From Roseibium sp. MMSF_3544 (GTDB taxonomy: Bacteria; Pseudomonadota; Alphaproteobacteria; Rhizobiales; Stappiaceae): a stretch of DNA of 64,000 nt. Below the pieces are notes generated by a model that was given only the letters and a program-made list of their open reading frames with translations, made no database searches and was not told the origin of the DNA. Numbering within the stretch: position 1 is the stretch's first letter; every line of letters starts with the position of its first letter. Where the stretch lies: contig NZ_JASHKA010000005.1 of the NCBI RefSeq assembly GCF_030732845.1, positions 248,001-312,000 on the forward strand, written 5' to 3'. The position numbers and the translations under genes are program-made. Of this stretch, positions 32,278 through 42,095 are shown piece by piece.

Positions 32278-33243
32278 TCAGTTTTCCAGCGACTTTGCAG
32301 CGGCGGCGCGCTGTTCCTGTCTTCTTTTCAGGCTTTTGCCGGGCGGCGCCCACTTTTTGTGTATCCACATCCATTGCTCGGGATGTTCGGTGATCCACTC
32401 CTGGAAGCATTCGTGCATGAGGGCAGTGGCCGCCTTGATGTCGGCTTGGCGGTCATCGGTTTTGGGAACGGTGATGGCGCGCCCCTCAACGCGAAAATGC
32501 ACGCCTTTCTTCCGGATGACCCTTCCGAGCACAATTGGAACGTTGCACGAGCGCGCAAGCGACGCCGGCACGGGGTTGGCGTAGGCCAACTGTCCAAAGA
32601 AGGGGACCTGGACGCCCCGTGCTTCCCGAAGATCTCCCATCATGGCGACGACGCCGCCGCCCTTCAAAGTACTGATAATCTTGCGCGCGGTGTCAGGGCT
32701 TTTGGAGAGCAGGCCGCCGCGGTAGAGGTCCCGGCGCAGCGAGCGCAATGCCTTGTCTGCCTTCGGGTTGCGCAAGGCCTGATAAACACCCGTGATTTCC
32801 ACGTCGCGGCTCACGACCGGTTGGACGCATAGTTCCCAGTTTCCACTGTGAAACGAGACGAGCAGGCACGGTTGCTCACCGGCAAGAACCTTTTCCGTGA
32901 TCTCATCCGGATCGGCCTCGAAGCGGTAGTCCTGTTTGAGGAGGCGGTCGATGTGAAACGTCTCCGCTGCGACTCGGCCGAGGTTTTCCCACATGCCTTT
33001 GACGATGGCTTCGCGTTCCTTTTCGCTCATGGACGGAAAGGCGCGTTCCAGATGAGCCAGAGCACGCTTGTGACGGGGATTGAACGGCGCGAATAGGCGC
33101 CAGCCTGCGCCCATCAGGTAGGAGGCGATATCCACGGGAATGAGCCGAAACAGATAAATTGCGAGTCTCAGAACGATCCCTTCGAAGCGATTCTGATACT
33201 TCAGGCGCTTCGGGTGTTCTCTTTGTCTTTTCTTTCGCGACAT
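32278..33243 (-). CDS. LpxL/HtrB-type lysophospholipid acyltransferase
   Basis: 321 aa inner-membrane acyltransferase of the lipid A late acyltransferase family, adding a secondary acyl chain to lipid A or a related lipid. One N-terminal membrane helix (about 22-50) and the catalytic H-x4-E in LLVSFHSGNWELCV. Also GDLREARGVQVPFFGQLAYANPV-type region (ARGVQVPFFG) and EQWMWIHKKW near the C-terminus, both typical. The N-terminus is very basic (MSRKKRQREHPKRLKYQNR). Which chain it adds cannot be told. Confidence 0.85.
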   Translation of the reverse strand: MSRKKRQREHPKRLKYQNRFEGIVLRLAIYLFRLIPVDIASYLMGAGWRLFAPFNPRHKRALAHLERAFPSMSEKEREAIVKGMWENLGRVAAETFHIDRLLKQDYRFEADPDEITEKVLAGEQPCLLVSFHSGNWELCVQPVVSRDVEITGVYQALRNPKADKALRSLRRDLYRGGLLSKSPDTARKIISTLKGGGVVAMMGDLREARGVQVPFFGQLAYANPVPASLARSCNVPIVLGRVIRKKGVHFRVEGRAITVPKTDDRQADIKAATALMHECFQEWITEHPEQWMWIHKKWAPPGKSLKRRQEQRAAAAKSLEN

Positions 33244-33470
33244 TTCAGCGTGGATACTCTCGATATTATCTGCTCACTCTGCCGACGTGGCAGCTTTGGG
33301 CCATCTCAGCCGGATTGAGCACTTGCGGTACCTGCGCAGACCTGATTGGAATGCGAAACGTCAGTCATGCTCCGCACGTGACGCGTCCTTATCCAAGCTC
33401 AACGCGAGATGCAAGCACCTTTACCTGTTCGCCCTTCATGCCGACCGTCACATTAGAACCTGGACTTTAA

Positions 33471-34421
33471 ATGCTGGAAGTCATCACTCTGGCCTTGCCC
33501 TTCTTCGGATTGATCGTTCTTGGCTACGGCGCCGGGAAGTTCAAAAATCTGCCCGAGTCCGGCCTGGCCTGGATGAATTTTTTCGTCATCTATTTGGCGC
33601 TGCCGGCCCTGTTTTTCAGGCTCCTGTCAGAAACACCGTTCGAACAACTGGCGAATGTGTCTTTTATCGCCGCCACGACCTTCACCACATATATTGTCTT
33701 TGCCATTTCGTTTTGCATCGGCGTGGTCGCGACCCGCGGCAGCATTGCCGAATCCACGATTCTTGGAATCGCCGGAGCCTATTCGAATGTGGGCTATATG
33801 GGTCCCGGATTGACGCTTGCGGTCCTGGGCGAGCAGGCAACGGTGCCAACGGCACTCATCCTGACTTTCGACAATGCTTTGATGTTCATTCTGGCGCCGC
33901 TTCTCATGGCCGTGGCAGGAACTGAGAACGAGACGATCCTCGGAACGGTAAAGCAGATCCTGACGAAGATTTTCACGCACCCGTTCATCCTGGCGACAAT
34001 CGCAGGTGTGTCCGCAGCCGCGTTCGAATTGCGCCCGCCCGAGGCGGTGAACACGCTCTTGCTTTATCTAAGCAGTGCAGCAGCACCTTGCGCCCTTTTT
34101 GCCATGGGCGTCAGCATAGCGCTTCGTCCGATAGGAAGGATACCGGTCGAGTTGCCTCTGGTCCTGGCGGTCAAGCTTTTGCTCCACCCGATCCTGATTT
34201 TTCTGCTTCTGACCTGGCTCGGCGGTTTTGATCCGAACTGGATTGCAACAGCGATCCTGATGTCCTGTCTGCCGCCGGCAACCAATGTGTTCGTCCTGGC
34301 TCAGCAATACGGCGTCTATGTTCAGCGCGCTTCAAGCTTTGTCTTGATTGGGACTGCTGTTTCCGTGGTGACTGTGACTGCGTTTATCTGGGCTCTCACA
34401 TCCGGCTTTTTGCCGTTGTAG
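33471..34421 (+). CDS. AEC-family transporter
   Basis: 316 aa integral membrane protein with about ten predicted helices, auxin efflux carrier family. Bacterial members export or import small organic acids such as malate. Typical elements: LPFFGLIVLGYGAGKF at the N-terminus, YSNVGYMGPGLTLAVLG in the crossing helix, and SCLPPATNVFVLAQQYG near the end. The ribosome binding site is weak. Substrate unknown; the neighbouring malyl-CoA lyase is only a loose hint toward organic acids. Confidence 0.88.
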   Translation: MLEVITLALPFFGLIVLGYGAGKFKNLPESGLAWMNFFVIYLALPALFFRLLSETPFEQLANVSFIAATTFTTYIVFAISFCIGVVATRGSIAESTILGIAGAYSNVGYMGPGLTLAVLGEQATVPTALILTFDNALMFILAPLLMAVAGTENETILGTVKQILTKIFTHPFILATIAGVSAAAFELRPPEAVNTLLLYLSSAAAPCALFAMGVSIALRPIGRIPVELPLVLAVKLLLHPILIFLLLTWLGGFDPNWIATAILMSCLPPATNVFVLAQQYGVYVQRASSFVLIGTAVSVVTVTAFIWALTSGFLPL

Positions 34422-34452
34422 CGGTCCCGGTTCAATCAAGTAGAATGACAAT

Positions 34453-34869
34453 ATGAACAAAGCCCGGCAGACACTGGACCTGATAGGCAGCTACCCCGAA
34501 CCTGTTCGCGGCGGTTTGCGTCGACTGCGGGAGATCATACTGGAAACCGCGGCATCAACCGAGGACGCAGGGACGCTCGAAGAAACTTTGAAATGGGGAC
34601 AGCCGAGTTTCGTCTCTGTCAAACCGCGGACCGGCACGACAATCCGTATTGACCGTGACAAGACGGATGCCGGCGATGTTGCCCTCTTTGTCAATTGCCA
34701 GACATCTCTCGTGTCTGACTGGCGCACGCTTTTCCCGCATCTGCGTTTCGGCGGCGACCGAAGCGTGCATTTCAGCCTTGGCGAAGATCTGCCGGAAAAC
34801 GAAATCCGTCATATGGTCGCGATGGCACTGACCTACCACACGCGCAAAAGCGCACGGAAAGCGCGCTGA
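34453..34869 (+). CDS. DUF1801-domain protein
   Basis: 138 aa, cytosolic. Contains the YdhG/DUF1801 pattern: LRRLREIILETAAST, then EETLKWGQPSFVSVKPRTGTTI, LFPHLRF and RHMVAMALTYHTRKSARKAR at the basic C-terminus. Small SRPBCC-like or YdhG-fold protein with no established reaction. Lies 31 bases after the AEC gene on the same strand and may be co-transcribed. Confidence 0.8.
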   Translation: MNKARQTLDLIGSYPEPVRGGLRRLREIILETAASTEDAGTLEETLKWGQPSFVSVKPRTGTTIRIDRDKTDAGDVALFVNCQTSLVSDWRTLFPHLRFGGDRSVHFSLGEDLPENEIRHMVAMALTYHTRKSARKAR

Positions 34870-34886
34870 AAGAAACCATCAACGGT

Positions 34887-36092
34887 TCAGTGCCTTGGCG
34901 GGTACAAACCTGTACCGGGCGCCATTCCTTCGCGCATCAGGAGCCTTCGGAACGGCCCAACCTTTCCGGCCATGTACATCCCCATGCTCCGAGCCATTTG
35001 AACCGGCAAGAACGAGGTGAGGAGGGACCGGTTCAAAAGGTCGACTGCGTTGGTACGTGTCTTGATGTCACTGCGGCGTTTGGATTCGTAAATTTCAAGA
35101 ACGGCTGGCGAGCCAATGTCCTGTTGCCTGGCTTGTGCGTGCGCAACAACACTCGCCAGATCATCAATGTCCCGGAGCGACAAATTGAGCCCCTGTGCAC
35201 CGATCGGTGGGAAAACATGGGCTGTTTCACCGACAAGCGCCAGCCGCTCCCCGGCGAGCCTTTGCGCATTCAGTCCGGACAATGGAAAGCTTTGCACCTC
35301 CGACGCCAGCTTGAACTCCCCTAAAATGGAATAAGCGCGCCGCTCAAGTTCCATCTCCAGGTCGTCAGATGTCAACGACAGGAGTTTGTTTGCTCCCTCG
35401 TTGGTCTCCACACAGACAATCGAAGACTGACGGCCCGGCAGGGGCACCAGCGTGTAGGGACCGGTCGGCGTGTGAAACTCGGTCGAGATGTTGTGATGCG
35501 GCAGTCTGTGGTCAACGTTGAGCACGACGGCCACCTGAGGGTAAGACCAGGCTTTGACCTCTATGCCGGCAGTCTCGCGAAGCCTGGAATTGCGGCCATC
35601 GGCAGCCACGGCCAGACGCACCTTGAAAGTCTTTCCGCCTGACGTGGATATAGTGACAAAGTCGGGAGAAAAATCGGCGGATTCCGCCGTGTCGCTTATG
35701 CAGGTCAGCGTGTCTTGCAGCTCACAAGCTTCTTCAAGTACCGCGTTCAGTTCTCTATTTAAGATGTTGAAACCAAACTCTTCAACACCAATTTCCGTAG
35801 CGTTAAATACGACTTCAGGTGCCCGTATAAGCCGTCCGGTGTCGTCGATCATCCGCATCTTTTTCAAGGATTCGGTGTTTCCCGAGAGCTTGGACCAGAC
35901 GCCGATATCCTCCAACAAGCCGATCGATCGCTGCCAAAGTGCTGTGGTGCGGCCGTCAGGTCGTGCTGACTGGGGCGCCACCAACACCGTTGAAAGGCCA
36001 AGCCTTGCCAGTTTCAGCGCCGCAGTGCGTCCCGAGGGACCGCCACCAACAACGGCAACATCGAAGAGGTCCGGTTTTTTCGATTTGGGCAT
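34887..36092 (-). CDS. UbiH-family FAD-dependent monooxygenase
   Basis: 401 aa flavoprotein hydroxylase of the ubiquinone-biosynthesis type. N-terminal dinucleotide fold VAVVGGGPSGRTAALKLARLG, middle DG motif VAADGRNSRLRETAG, and a C-terminal FAD-ribityl motif that normally reads GDAAH but here reads LVGETAHVFPPIGAQGLNL, i.e. Asp replaced by Glu. It could hydroxylate a ubiquinone precursor; Alphaproteobacteria carry several paralogues (UbiH, UbiL, UbiM) and I cannot assign which. Convergent with the DUF1801 gene. Confidence 0.8.
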   Translation of the reverse strand: MPKSKKPDLFDVAVVGGGPSGRTAALKLARLGLSTVLVAPQSARPDGRTTALWQRSIGLLEDIGVWSKLSGNTESLKKMRMIDDTGRLIRAPEVVFNATEIGVEEFGFNILNRELNAVLEEACELQDTLTCISDTAESADFSPDFVTISTSGGKTFKVRLAVAADGRNSRLRETAGIEVKAWSYPQVAVVLNVDHRLPHHNISTEFHTPTGPYTLVPLPGRQSSIVCVETNEGANKLLSLTSDDLEMELERRAYSILGEFKLASEVQSFPLSGLNAQRLAGERLALVGETAHVFPPIGAQGLNLSLRDIDDLASVVAHAQARQQDIGSPAVLEIYESKRRSDIKTRTNAVDLLNRSLLTSFLPVQMARSMGMYMAGKVGPFRRLLMREGMAPGTGLYPPRH

Positions 36093-36292
36093 GGGGCAGT
36101 CCTGATTGATCGCCGTTTAGAAGAGAATGTGTCCTTCCGGTCAAATTATTCAACAGGACGAAACCACGCAGGCAAGTGTGCGTCTGCCCGACGCCTTTTC
36201 TTGATTGGTTGAATGCGCGAGATCAATTCCGTTCGGAAAAATTGCTATATGCTGCGCTTCAAACATCGTGCTGAGGCTGCTGACCTGACTAC

Positions 36293-37207
36293 ATGAGCGT
36301 TGTCACATCAAATAACGGCTCGCAAGAGCAATCGGGGCTTCACGCCAGCGGGCGCGGCTGGCCGATTGTGCTTGCCTTCGTCGCAATACTGAGCATTGGC
36401 GGGTGGACTTATCTTGTCGCAATGATTGCGGACATGGTCCCGGTAATGGACATGACCGAGGCCGGGCCCGGTATGGGACTGTTCAACCAGTTCAACATCT
36501 TCAGAGGGCTTTCCGATGAGGCGCGCGCCGCGCTCGCGGTAATTTGTCTCCCGGCGGGCGCAACCTTCGGAATGCCGACACCCGACCTGAACGGCATCGA
36601 TCTGCTTAAGGTTTTTCTTATGTGGTCGATGATGTCCATGGCCATGATGCTGCCGACGGCAGTCCCGATGCTGAAAACCTACTTTGGCTGGATCGGCACC
36701 GAGGGCAATGGCGAACGGTCTGTGACCTTCGCAGTGATGGCCTGTGCGCTCGGATATCTGTCCATCTGGCTCGGTTATGCGGTGGCCGCAACGCTTGCTC
36801 AGTGGTTGCTGTCAAAAGCCGGCGGGTTGAGCGACATGATGGCGCCGGCAACACTCGCATTGACGACGTCCGTTCTTTTTGCAGCTGGTCTTTATCAGTT
36901 CACACCTGCAAAGAAATCTTGCTTGCAGCGCTGCTGGTATCCGCGTTGGGTGTTTTCAGGTGAGCGCCAAGCCGGGATGACGTCCGGTTATCGAGAGGGC
37001 CTTATTCAGGGTCTGACATGCCTAGGATGTTGCTGGGCGGTAATGACCGTCATGTTTGCGGTCGGGCTGATGAATATTGTCTGGATAGCGCTTCTCGGCG
37101 GCGTCATGGCTCTGGAAAAGACCTTCCCGAGCCGCGTTTTCCCTGCGGTAATTGGTGTTTTTCTGATTGCCTGGGCGAGTTTTCTGACCGCAACCATCTA
37201 TTTCTGA
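36293..37207 (+). CDS. DUF2182 integral membrane protein
   Basis: 304 aa, about six to seven hydrophobic helices. Family signature MWSMMSMAMMLPTAVPML with its run of methionines and a second LTCLGCCWAVMTVMFAVGLMN with Cys pair; both occur across DUF2182 proteins, which are sometimes called metal-binding membrane proteins. The Met and Cys clusters make copper or another soft metal conceivable, but that is inference. The N-terminus (about 1-20) is cytosolic and polar. Confidence 0.82.
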   Translation: MSVVTSNNGSQEQSGLHASGRGWPIVLAFVAILSIGGWTYLVAMIADMVPVMDMTEAGPGMGLFNQFNIFRGLSDEARAALAVICLPAGATFGMPTPDLNGIDLLKVFLMWSMMSMAMMLPTAVPMLKTYFGWIGTEGNGERSVTFAVMACALGYLSIWLGYAVAATLAQWLLSKAGGLSDMMAPATLALTTSVLFAAGLYQFTPAKKSCLQRCWYPRWVFSGERQAGMTSGYREGLIQGLTCLGCCWAVMTVMFAVGLMNIVWIALLGGVMALEKTFPSRVFPAVIGVFLIAWASFLTATIYF

Positions 37208-37388
37208 CTTGGCGCCAATTGTTTCTTGCAGATTTGCGACAAGGGCTATTTTTTCTGTTCACACTGTCATACGATTGCAATATTAGTCCCCGGCGACGTT
37301 TGACGAGAGTTCACCGGGGAAGAGCGAATGGCTCGATACCGGGCGCGAACTCGACTCGCGCCATGTTCTCTTGATATGAGGATTTCCC

Positions 37389-38105
37389 GTGACGGACTTT
37401 ACGCCTGGCAAAGAGGCGCCGGAACCAGCTTTATTTCTTATCCATGTCTTGACGGCTTCCGGGGCGCCCATCGCCCTGATCGCGCTTCTGGCGGGGGCAC
37501 AGGGCAATTGGGCAGAAATGTTCGCCTGGCTGGGACTGGCATTCTTTGTTGACGGCATCGACGGCCCGCTTGCGCGCCGGTTTAACGTTGCCGAGCGTTT
37601 GCCGCGCTGGTCCGGGGCGTCACTCGATTTTGTCATCGACTACGCGACATATGTCTTTCTGCCAGCATTCGCGCTGTCGTGGAGCCTGATGCTGTCGCAA
37701 CCCTGGAACTGGATTTGCGGCGGGTTGGTTGTTTTCACCGGAGCGCTTTATTTCGCGGACAACGGCATGAAAACGCCCGATGGGTCCTTCAAGGGGTTTC
37801 CCGCAGGATGGAACATGGTCGTGTTCGGGTTGATGATCCTGTCGCCTTCGCAAGCCTTCACGATCGCAATTGTAATCTTGTGCTGCGCACTGACATTCGC
37901 ACCGATCCGCTTTGTCCATCCCGTCCGTGTTCAGCGCTGGCGGATCGTGACCCTTCCCGTCACGCTTCTTTGGATGGGATTGGCCGCATTTGCGATCGTG
38001 GACGGTATGACTCTCAACGGGATCACGGCGATTTTGTTCACTGTCGCCAGCATTTATCTGTTTTCCGTCTCTGCAATCCAGCAACTCCTCGACCGGGTCG
38101 ATTGA
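37389..38105 (+). CDS. pcs: Phosphatidylcholine synthase Pcs
   Basis: 238 aa membrane enzyme that makes phosphatidylcholine directly from CDP-diacylglycerol and choline, a route mainly known from Rhizobiales and other host- or algae-associated bacteria. The CDP-alcohol phosphotransferase motif DG-x2-AR-x-G-x3-D-x3-D is visible as DGPLARRF followed by SGASLDFVIDY. About eight hydrophobic helices. GTG start at 37389 with TGAGGA seven bases upstream. Implies access to external choline. Confidence 0.93.
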   Translation: MTDFTPGKEAPEPALFLIHVLTASGAPIALIALLAGAQGNWAEMFAWLGLAFFVDGIDGPLARRFNVAERLPRWSGASLDFVIDYATYVFLPAFALSWSLMLSQPWNWICGGLVVFTGALYFADNGMKTPDGSFKGFPAGWNMVVFGLMILSPSQAFTIAIVILCCALTFAPIRFVHPVRVQRWRIVTLPVTLLWMGLAAFAIVDGMTLNGITAILFTVASIYLFSVSAIQQLLDRVD

Positions 38106-38214
38106 CCTGAACAATGGTCTTTGCGGCACGCCTCGAACTGATTAATGTTCCGGCGAGGCGATAGAGCCCCTGAGTCAATTGTTGAGAGAGGCAGCAAGCC
38201 TCCTGGAGGGTTAG

Positions 38215-39192
38215 ATGGTTCAAGCAATCCGCGTTCACGAGACCGGCGGTCCAGATGTCATGCGCTGGGAGCATGTGGATGTTGGTGAGCCAGGGCCCGG
38301 TGAAGCACGCATTCGTCAAACCGCAATCGGTTTGAACTTCATCGACACCTATTTCCGGTCCGGTCTTTATCCGGCTCCCGCCGGTTTGCCGTTCACACCG
38401 GGCAATGAAGGGGCCGGTATCGTGCAGACGGTGGGCGAGGGCGTCACTTTCCTGAAACCTGGCGACCGGGTTGCTTACGTCGGACCGCTTGGCGCTTATG
38501 CGCAGGAGCGAATCGTGCCGGCCGACAGGCTTGTCCTGATACCTGACGGTATCGACGACAAGACCGCTGCCGGCATGATGCTGAAAGGCATGACGGCTCA
38601 GTATCTTCTGCGTCAGACTTTCAACGTCGGCCCGGAAACCACACTCCTTTTTCATGCAGCTGCCGGCGGAGTTGGGCTGATTGCCGGCCAATGGGCATCG
38701 TACCTTGGAGCCACTGTCATCGGTACTGCCGGCTCAGACGAAAAAATCGCTTTGGCAAAAGCGCATGGCTACCAGCACATGATCAACTACCGCACCGAAA
38801 ACTTTGTGGACCGCGTCAAGGAGATCACCGCCGGAAAAGGCTGTGACGTTGTCTATGATTCCGTCGGAAACGATACTTATCCCGGATCGCTGGATTGTCT
38901 CAAACCGCGCGGTCTTTGGGCCAGTTTCGGCCAGTCCTCCGGGCCGATCACGGACTTCAATCTGGGCTTGCTCGCGCAGAAAGGGTCTCTGTTTGCGACC
39001 CGCCCGACATTGTTCAATTACATAGCGACGCGAGAAGCCCTGGAAGCAACAGCCGGGGACCTGTTTGATGTGGTGAGCAAAGGCATCGTCAAAATCGAGA
39101 TCAATCAGGAATACCGGTTGGCGGATGCCGTTCAGGCGCATCAGGATCTGGAAGGCAGAAAGACAACCGGCACGACGGTCTTTTTGCCGTAG
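38215..39192 (+). CDS. NADPH:quinone oxidoreductase, zeta-crystallin type
   Basis: 325 aa medium-chain dehydrogenase/reductase without structural zinc cysteines. GroES-like N-terminal part with FIDTYFRSGLYPAP and PFTPGNEGAGIV, Rossmann part with FHAAAGGVGLIAGQWA (nucleotide loop), and ASFGQSSGPITDFNLGLL, typical for QorA. Reduces quinones with NADPH in one-electron steps. CTGGAGGG lies before the ATG. The LysR gene starts 9 bases after its stop, so both may share a transcript. Confidence 0.9.
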   Translation: MVQAIRVHETGGPDVMRWEHVDVGEPGPGEARIRQTAIGLNFIDTYFRSGLYPAPAGLPFTPGNEGAGIVQTVGEGVTFLKPGDRVAYVGPLGAYAQERIVPADRLVLIPDGIDDKTAAGMMLKGMTAQYLLRQTFNVGPETTLLFHAAAGGVGLIAGQWASYLGATVIGTAGSDEKIALAKAHGYQHMINYRTENFVDRVKEITAGKGCDVVYDSVGNDTYPGSLDCLKPRGLWASFGQSSGPITDFNLGLLAQKGSLFATRPTLFNYIATREALEATAGDLFDVVSKGIVKIEINQEYRLADAVQAHQDLEGRKTTGTTVFLP

Positions 39193-39201
39193 TCCATTGG
39201 T

Positions 39202-40158
39202 ATGGCAATGTTATCCGGTCGGGCCCAAGATCTGTCGCGCAATCTGTACAGCCCCGCCATGCGCTACTTTCTCGCGGCGGCAGAGGCGGGGTCCATTCGG
39301 GCTGCGTCGCGGGAGCTCAACGTGGCATCGTCGGCGGTCAACCGGCAAATCCTGTGGCTTGAAGAAGCACTCGGTCTGCAATTGTTTGATCGCGTCGGAC
39401 GCCGGATACGCTTGTCTCAGGCGGGCGAATTGTTGCTGGCACATATCCGCAGAACCTACTCCGATTTCGAAGGGACAGTGGCGGAACTCGACGCGCTTAA
39501 GGGGCTCAGACGCGGAACCGTCTCAATTGCGTCCGTTGAAAGCGTGTCGGAAAAACTCCTGCCGTCAGTGATCGGCAGCTTTCGTAAGAGCTATCCCGGA
39601 ATTCACGTCAACGTTTCGATCTCGTCTTCGCAGGAGGCCGCACGCAAAGTGGAGGCAGCGGAAGCGGATGTCGGCTTCACATTCGATCCTCCGGATGCTT
39701 CTGCGCTCACGGTGGCCTTTCAGCACGATCTCGTCATCGGCGCCCTGATGACACCCGATCATCCGCTTTCCGGGCAATCAAAACTCTGCCTGCAGGACTG
39801 CCTCGCGTTTCCAGTCGCCCTTCCGGCAGAGGGTCTGTCACTCAGGACACGGATCGATCTTGTCCGAAGTCATATTCCGGGCGCCTCCAGAACCTATGTG
39901 GAGGCCAACTCCCTGCGATTGATGCGGGCCTTGGCAAAGGAAGAAGGCGTTATCGGGTTTCAGACACTTATCGGGTGCGAAGACGATCTTGCCGCAGGTA
40001 CCCTGATCTTCAAACCGTTGACAGATGCGCCGCTTCAAGCCGATCGATTATGTGTGATAACCTCGTCCTTGCGTGCGCTCGCACTTGCACCGGGAATGTT
40101 TTTTGATCATGCAGTGCTCGTCTTGAAGGACCATCTTCCTGCCATTGATGCCATTTAG
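39202..40158 (+). CDS. LysR-family transcriptional regulator
   Basis: 318 aa. N-terminal helix-turn-helix (about 20-80, MRYFLAAAEAGSIRAASREL, ASSAVNRQILWLEEALGLQLF) and a C-terminal periplasmic-binding-like effector domain from about 105. No good ribosome binding site before ATG 39202; translation may be coupled to the quinone reductase gene. It sits directly before the sigma-54 driven purine operon and could regulate it, but orientation in tandem instead of divergent makes that uncertain. Confidence 0.88.
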   Translation: MAMLSGRAQDLSRNLYSPAMRYFLAAAEAGSIRAASRELNVASSAVNRQILWLEEALGLQLFDRVGRRIRLSQAGELLLAHIRRTYSDFEGTVAELDALKGLRRGTVSIASVESVSEKLLPSVIGSFRKSYPGIHVNVSISSSQEAARKVEAAEADVGFTFDPPDASALTVAFQHDLVIGALMTPDHPLSGQSKLCLQDCLAFPVALPAEGLSLRTRIDLVRSHIPGASRTYVEANSLRLMRALAKEEGVIGFQTLIGCEDDLAAGTLIFKPLTDAPLQADRLCVITSSLRALALAPGMFFDHAVLVLKDHLPAIDAI

Positions 40159-40204
40159 GCATCATTAAGGTCTCAAATGAGCGCTTTGGTTCCATGTTTT
40201 TTTA

Positions 40205-40219
40205 AGGCACATTTTTTGC
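40205..40219 (+). promoter_or_regulatory. Sigma-54 promoter of the purine operon
   Basis: AGGCACATTTTTTGC: the -24 GG and -12 GC are exactly 10 bases apart, and GGCAC-N5-TTGC matches the RpoN core. Predicted transcription start near 40231, 29 bases before the uraH ATG. Fits nitrogen-limitation control of purine use. Confidence 0.7.
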
Positions 40220-40259
40220 GACAGTTTTGCGGCATTTGGCCGCGAGAGGGAGGAATTTG

Positions 40260-40610
40260 ATGGGGCGTTTGACCACACACGTGTTGGACACCGCTCTGGG
40301 ACGGCCTGCAGAAGGCTTGAAAATCGACCTGTGGACGCAGGACGAACCACCCATGCATGTCTCTTCCCACACAACCAATGCCGACGGCCGCATTGATGGA
40401 GCCATACTTGAAGGTGATGCCTTCAAGGTCGGCACGTATGAACTGCGGTTTCATGCCGGCGATTATCTCAAGGCAACAGGTGGGTCGCTTCCAGACCCCT
40501 TGTTTCTCGATGTCATACCGATCCGGTTCGGAATTGCAGATGAGGATGGACACTACCACGTGCCGCTTCTGCTATCGCCCTTTGGATATTCCACCTATCG
40601 CGGGAGCTGA
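40260..40610 (+). CDS. uraH: 5-hydroxyisourate hydrolase (transthyretin-like)
   Basis: 116 aa. Hydrolyses 5-hydroxyisourate, the uricase product, toward OHCU and allantoin. Family motifs: [17 protein letters not shown] at the N-terminus (catalytic His), [11 protein letters not shown], and the C-terminal signature [11 protein letters not shown]. Strong GGGAGG before the ATG at 40260. First gene of the purine operon; xdhA starts 3 bases after its stop. No uricase or OHCU decarboxylase gene lies in the window. Confidence 0.94.
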   Translation: MGRLTTHVLDTALGRPAEGLKIDLWTQDEPPMHVSSHTTNADGRIDGAILEGDAFKVGTYELRFHAGDYLKATGGSLPDPLFLDVIPIRFGIADEDGHYHVPLLLSPFGYSTYRGS

Positions 40611-40613
40611 ACG

Positions 40614-42095
40614 ATGCGGGACACGATCCGCTTCCTGAAAGGGGGCGAAATCATCGAACTTGAGAATGTCGGCCCGACTGAAACCCTGCTGGATTATCTG
40701 CGTTTGCGCCGGCGCGAAACCGGCACCAAGGAAGGGTGCGGCGAAGGGGATTGCGGTGCCTGCACCGTCGCGCTCGGCCGGTTGGTCGACGGCAAGCTGA
40801 TCTATCAGCCCGTGAATAGCTGTATTTTGCTGCTCGGAATGGTCGACGGGGCTGAACTCGTGACCGTCGAGGATCTGGAGCAGGACGATAGGTTGCACCC
40901 TGTGCAAACCGCCATGGTCGACTTGCACGGTTCGCAATGCGGATTTTGCACGCCCGGCTTCATCATGACGCTGTTTACGCTTTATCATGCAGAAAACGAG
41001 GAGAAGTCGCGCAAGAACGTGACGGATTGGCTGGCTGGAAATCTTTGCCGTTGCACCGGATACCGGCCCATTGTCGATGCCGCTCTCCAAGCCTGTTTCG
41101 AAGCGACCGACGACGCGTTTTCCTGGCGCTCCAACGATACGCGGGAAAAACTGCAGCTTCTGGCAGACAGCCGCGATATTTTCATCGGTGACAGCGAAAG
41201 TTTCTTTTCGGCTCCCGCCACGCTGGACGGGCTGGCCGTGCTCTATGGACAGCATCCGGAAGCAACGCTCATTGCCGGTGGGACGGATGTCGGTCTCTGG
41301 ATCACCAAACAGCTCCGGGACTTGCCCAAAATGATCTGGCTTGGCCGCCTTGAGGGACTGGATCGCGTGGAAGAGAGCCCGTCCGGTGTCCTGATCGGTG
41401 CTACGGCGACGTATCAGACAACCGAACTGGCCATGACGCGGCTGTCGGAAGACCTCGGCGAACTCTGGAAGAGGATCGGCTCAAAGCAGGTGCGTGCATC
41501 CGGCACCGTCGGTGGGAACATTGCCAACGGTTCTCCCATCGGCGACACACCGCCCGCATTGATTGCCCTGGGCGCAACGCTGGAGCTTCAGTCGGGAGAT
41601 GGCTCACGGGCTCTGCCGCTTGAAGAATTCTTCATCGAATATGGCCGGCAGGATCGTCATCAGGGTGAATTCGTCACCGGTCTGTTCGTACCCCGGTTGT
41701 CCAGCAATCAGGCGTTCCGCTGCTACAAGATATCGAAACGGTTTGATCAGGATATTTCATCCGTCATGGGTGCGTTCCGGTTCACGATTGAAGACAACAT
41801 GATTGTCGCAACGCGGATTGCATATGGCGGCATGGCGGGAACGCCCAAGCGTGCCTTGAATGCGGAAAAGGCACTGACCGGTGCCAGCCTGGACGATCCA
41901 TCGACCTGGGGCGCGGGCATGCAGGCGCTTCTGTCTGACTTTACGCCTCTGACGGACATGCGCGCGAGCGCTGAATACCGGATGGAGACAGCCAGGGCTC
42001 TTCTTGCCAAGGCGCTGATGGAGATCAGCGGCACCGCACCCGAAAATGTCCGTGTTCTGACAAGGCGGGAGGCAGACAATGACCGCGCCGCTTGA
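40614..42095 (+). CDS. xdhA: Xanthine dehydrogenase small subunit (FeS/FAD)
   Basis: 493 aa. N-terminal plant-type 2Fe-2S site CGEGDCGACTV, second 2Fe-2S domain CGFCTPGF and CRCTGYRP, then the FAD domain (about 200-370) with LIAGGTDVGLWITKQ and SGTVGGNIANGSPIGDTPP, and a CO-dehydrogenase flavoprotein C-terminal domain. Passes electrons from the molybdenum subunit to NAD+. Its 3' end overlaps xdhB by 17 bases. The bipartite organisation with XdhB is as in Rhodobacter. Confidence 0.96.
   Translation: MRDTIRFLKGGEIIELENVGPTETLLDYLRLRRRETGTKEGCGEGDCGACTVALGRLVDGKLIYQPVNSCILLLGMVDGAELVTVEDLEQDDRLHPVQTAMVDLHGSQCGFCTPGFIMTLFTLYHAENEEKSRKNVTDWLAGNLCRCTGYRPIVDAALQACFEATDDAFSWRSNDTREKLQLLADSRDIFIGDSESFFSAPATLDGLAVLYGQHPEATLIAGGTDVGLWITKQLRDLPKMIWLGRLEGLDRVEESPSGVLIGATATYQTTELAMTRLSEDLGELWKRIGSKQVRASGTVGGNIANGSPIGDTPPALIALGATLELQSGDGSRALPLEEFFIEYGRQDRHQGEFVTGLFVPRLSSNQAFRCYKISKRFDQDISSVMGAFRFTIEDNMIVATRIAYGGMAGTPKRALNAEKALTGASLDDPSTWGAGMQALLSDFTPLTDMRASAEYRMETARALLAKALMEISGTAPENVRVLTRREADNDRAA

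Noticed and set aside
37389-38105. Possible assignment as phosphatidylglycerophosphate or phosphatidylserine synthase
   Set aside because: The CDP-alcohol motif is shared, but length and flanking sequence fit the Pcs family better.
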